DNA of 64,000 bases from SHZL01 sp963815185. Its GTDB lineage: Bacteria; Pseudomonadota; Gammaproteobacteria; Xanthomonadales; SZUA-36. The stretch covers positions 1-64,000 of the forward strand of contig CAWFGC010000005.1 in the NCBI GenBank assembly GCA_963815185.1, read 5' to 3'. Made by a program: the position numbers and the translations under genes. Of this stretch, positions 63,343-64,000 are shown in pieces. The notes below the pieces were generated by a model. It ran no database searches and was not told where the DNA came from. It saw only the letters and a program-made list of their open reading frames with translations. Numbering within the stretch: position 1 is the first letter of the stretch; the number at the start of each line of letters is the position of its first letter.

Positions 63343-63370
63343 TTGACACGCCGGAGCATTGCCTTAAAAT
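63343..63370 (+). promoter_or_regulatory. promoter of tRNA-Gly
   Basis: A perfect -35 TTGACA (63343-63348) and TAAAAT (63365-63370) are separated by 16 bp, placing the start site about 7 bp before the tRNA at 63384. Confidence 0.8.
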
Positions 63371-63383
63371 ACGCTCCCTTACT

Positions 63384-63459
63384 GCGGGAATAGCTCAGTT
63401 GGTAGAGCGCAACCTTGCCAAGGTTGAGGTCGCGAGTTCGAGCCTCGTTTCCCGCTCCA
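63384..63459 (+). tRNA. tRNA-Gly (GCC)
   Basis: 76 nt with encoded CCA. The acceptor stem GCGGGAA pairs with TTCCCGC. The D-arm is AGCTCAGTTGGTAGAGC, the anticodon stem-loop CAACC-TTGCCAA-GGTTG has GCC in the anticodon position, and the T-loop is GTTCGAG. Promoter directly upstream, Rho-independent terminator at 63559-63598. Confidence 0.97.
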
Positions 63460-63558
63460 ATTATTCAGGTACTTGCGACGTCTGGACCGGCCGATTTTTG
63501 CTCAGGGCCACAAACGCGTCAAAACGGCGCAAAGGTCATGAATTACGCATCGCCACGC

Positions 63559-63598
63559 AGCCCCGCTCATCAGAAAGGATGTGCGGGGCTATTTTTTG
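63559..63598 (+). terminator. Rho-independent terminator after tRNA-Gly
   Basis: AGCCCCGC (63559-63566) and GCGGGGCT (63583-63590) form an 8 bp GC stem followed by ATTTTTT. It ends the tRNA transcript before the next gene. Confidence 0.75.
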
Positions 63599-63632
63599 GA
63601 TACTGCTTTGAAGAGGAGTGAGAATCCCGATT

Positions 63633-64000
63633 ATGGAACGAACAAGCATGGCTTTTGCAGCTATCGCGGTTTTGCTCGGTGCTTGCGGCCAAGCATCTGA
63701 GCCAGGCCCGGCCAACATGACTTCACAAGTTTCTGCCGACGACGATGACTGCAAGGCATCCGGAGCTTATCGCTTTGTCTGCGGGCCGCAAAACGCAGAG
63801 GACCTGGTTCTGGTCCCCGGTACGCCGTGGATCATCGCAAGCGGCTTGGCGCCGGGGGCAGCGATCTATCTCGTTCATTCAGAACAAAAGACCTGGAGCA
63901 AGCTCTTTCCATCGAATCCGGGTCGGGCTGTACAGGACACGGTGAGATACCGTTCTTGCCCCGGCGCGCCTGATCCGGAAAATTTCATCACGCATGGCCT
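63633..64000 (+). CDS. putative lipoprotein, SMP-30/arylesterase-like, 3'-partial
   Basis: At least 122 residues, running off the window. A lipoprotein signal MERTSMAFAAIAVLLGAC gives a lipobox LLGAC at residue 18. The mature start is polar and acidic, with DDDDC. Conserved-looking stretches are FVCGPQNAEDLVLVPGTPWI and ASGLAPGAAIYLVHSEQKTW. Together they resemble the first blade of six-bladed beta-propeller esterases (SMP-30/paraoxonase-like). That is a tentative family suggestion, since most of the protein lies outside. AGAGGAG (63612-63618) is a strong ribosome-binding signal, though 14 bp away. Confidence 0.6.
   Translation, partial: MERTSMAFAAIAVLLGACGQASEPGPANMTSQVSADDDDCKASGAYRFVCGPQNAEDLVLVPGTPWIIASGLAPGAAIYLVHSEQKTWSKLFPSNPGRAVQDTVRYRSCPGAPDPENFITHG

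Noticed and set aside
1..64000. CRISPR array or rRNA operon
   Set aside because: No regularly spaced repeats and no rRNA core sequences were seen on either strand.

Overview
The window reads as two joined pieces of proteobacterial DNA. Positions 1 to about 4,010 are GC-rich and carry remnants that look alphaproteobacterial by protein style (my judgement from memory, no search run). These are a VC_2705-type sodium:solute symporter, a small membrane protein, a conserved protein of unknown function, a second small protein and a tRNA-Phe. Every protein gene there changes frame several times. From about 4,010 to the end the DNA is typical Gammaproteobacteria: ndk-rlmN-pilW-rodZ-hisS-yfgM-bamB-der, maf-yceD-rpmF-plsX-fabH-fabG-acpP-fabF-pabB-pabC-mltG-tmk-holB-pilZ, fadIJ, fadD, hflD-mnmA, clpS-clpA and infA. 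I cannot name the order or genus.

Layout. 4.2-7.5 kb: a truncated integron-type integrase next to a lexA-imuA-imuB SOS mutagenesis cassette that has no dnaE2 beside it. 7.8-15.4 kb: a one-direction envelope cluster (moxR, DUF58, TgpA transglutaminase, Slp lipoprotein, DUF2461, LemA, DUF2207). 15.6-19.2 kb: a patatin-like phospholipase converging on the fatty acyl-CoA dehydrogenase FadE. 19.4-27.7 kb: the ndk-to-der housekeeping run, which lacks ispG between rodZ and hisS. 27.7-32.7 kb: glutathione peroxidase, folD and the fadJ-fadI beta-oxidation pair. 32.7-44.4 kb: maf, a 165 bp palindromic MITE-like repeat, then the fatty-acid/folate/replication run, which lacks fabD between fabH and fabG. 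44.4-55.5 kb: a class V aminotransferase, dinB, fadD, a glutamate-cysteine-ligase-like protein fused to CBS domains, a small lipoprotein and the large helicase lhr. 55.5-64 kb: acnA, hflD, mnmA, clpS, clpA, infA, tRNA-Gly and the start of a lipoprotein gene.

The genes cover fatty-acid synthesis (plsX, fabHGF, acpP) and degradation (fadE, fadIJ, fadD), SOS lesion bypass (lexA-imuAB, dinB), outer-membrane assembly and cell shape (bamB, rodZ, mltG), type IV pili (pilW, pilZ), C1/folate supply (folD, pabB, pabC) and proteolysis (clpSA).

Sequence quality matters when reading this window. Twelve frame breaks fall in eight otherwise well-conserved genes, several of them essential (fabF, folD, mnmA). 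Eleven of the twelve have the sign of one extra base, and several lie in short homopolymers. I treat these as probable sequencing overcalls and annotate each gene as one interrupted unit. The first 4 kb is much worse, has mixed indels, and may be a chimeric or low-coverage contig end. I found no CRISPR array, no rRNA and no clear new multi-gene system. The best leads are the lexA-imuAB/integrase locus, the palindromic repeat, the missing ispG and fabD, and the ligase-CBS fusion.
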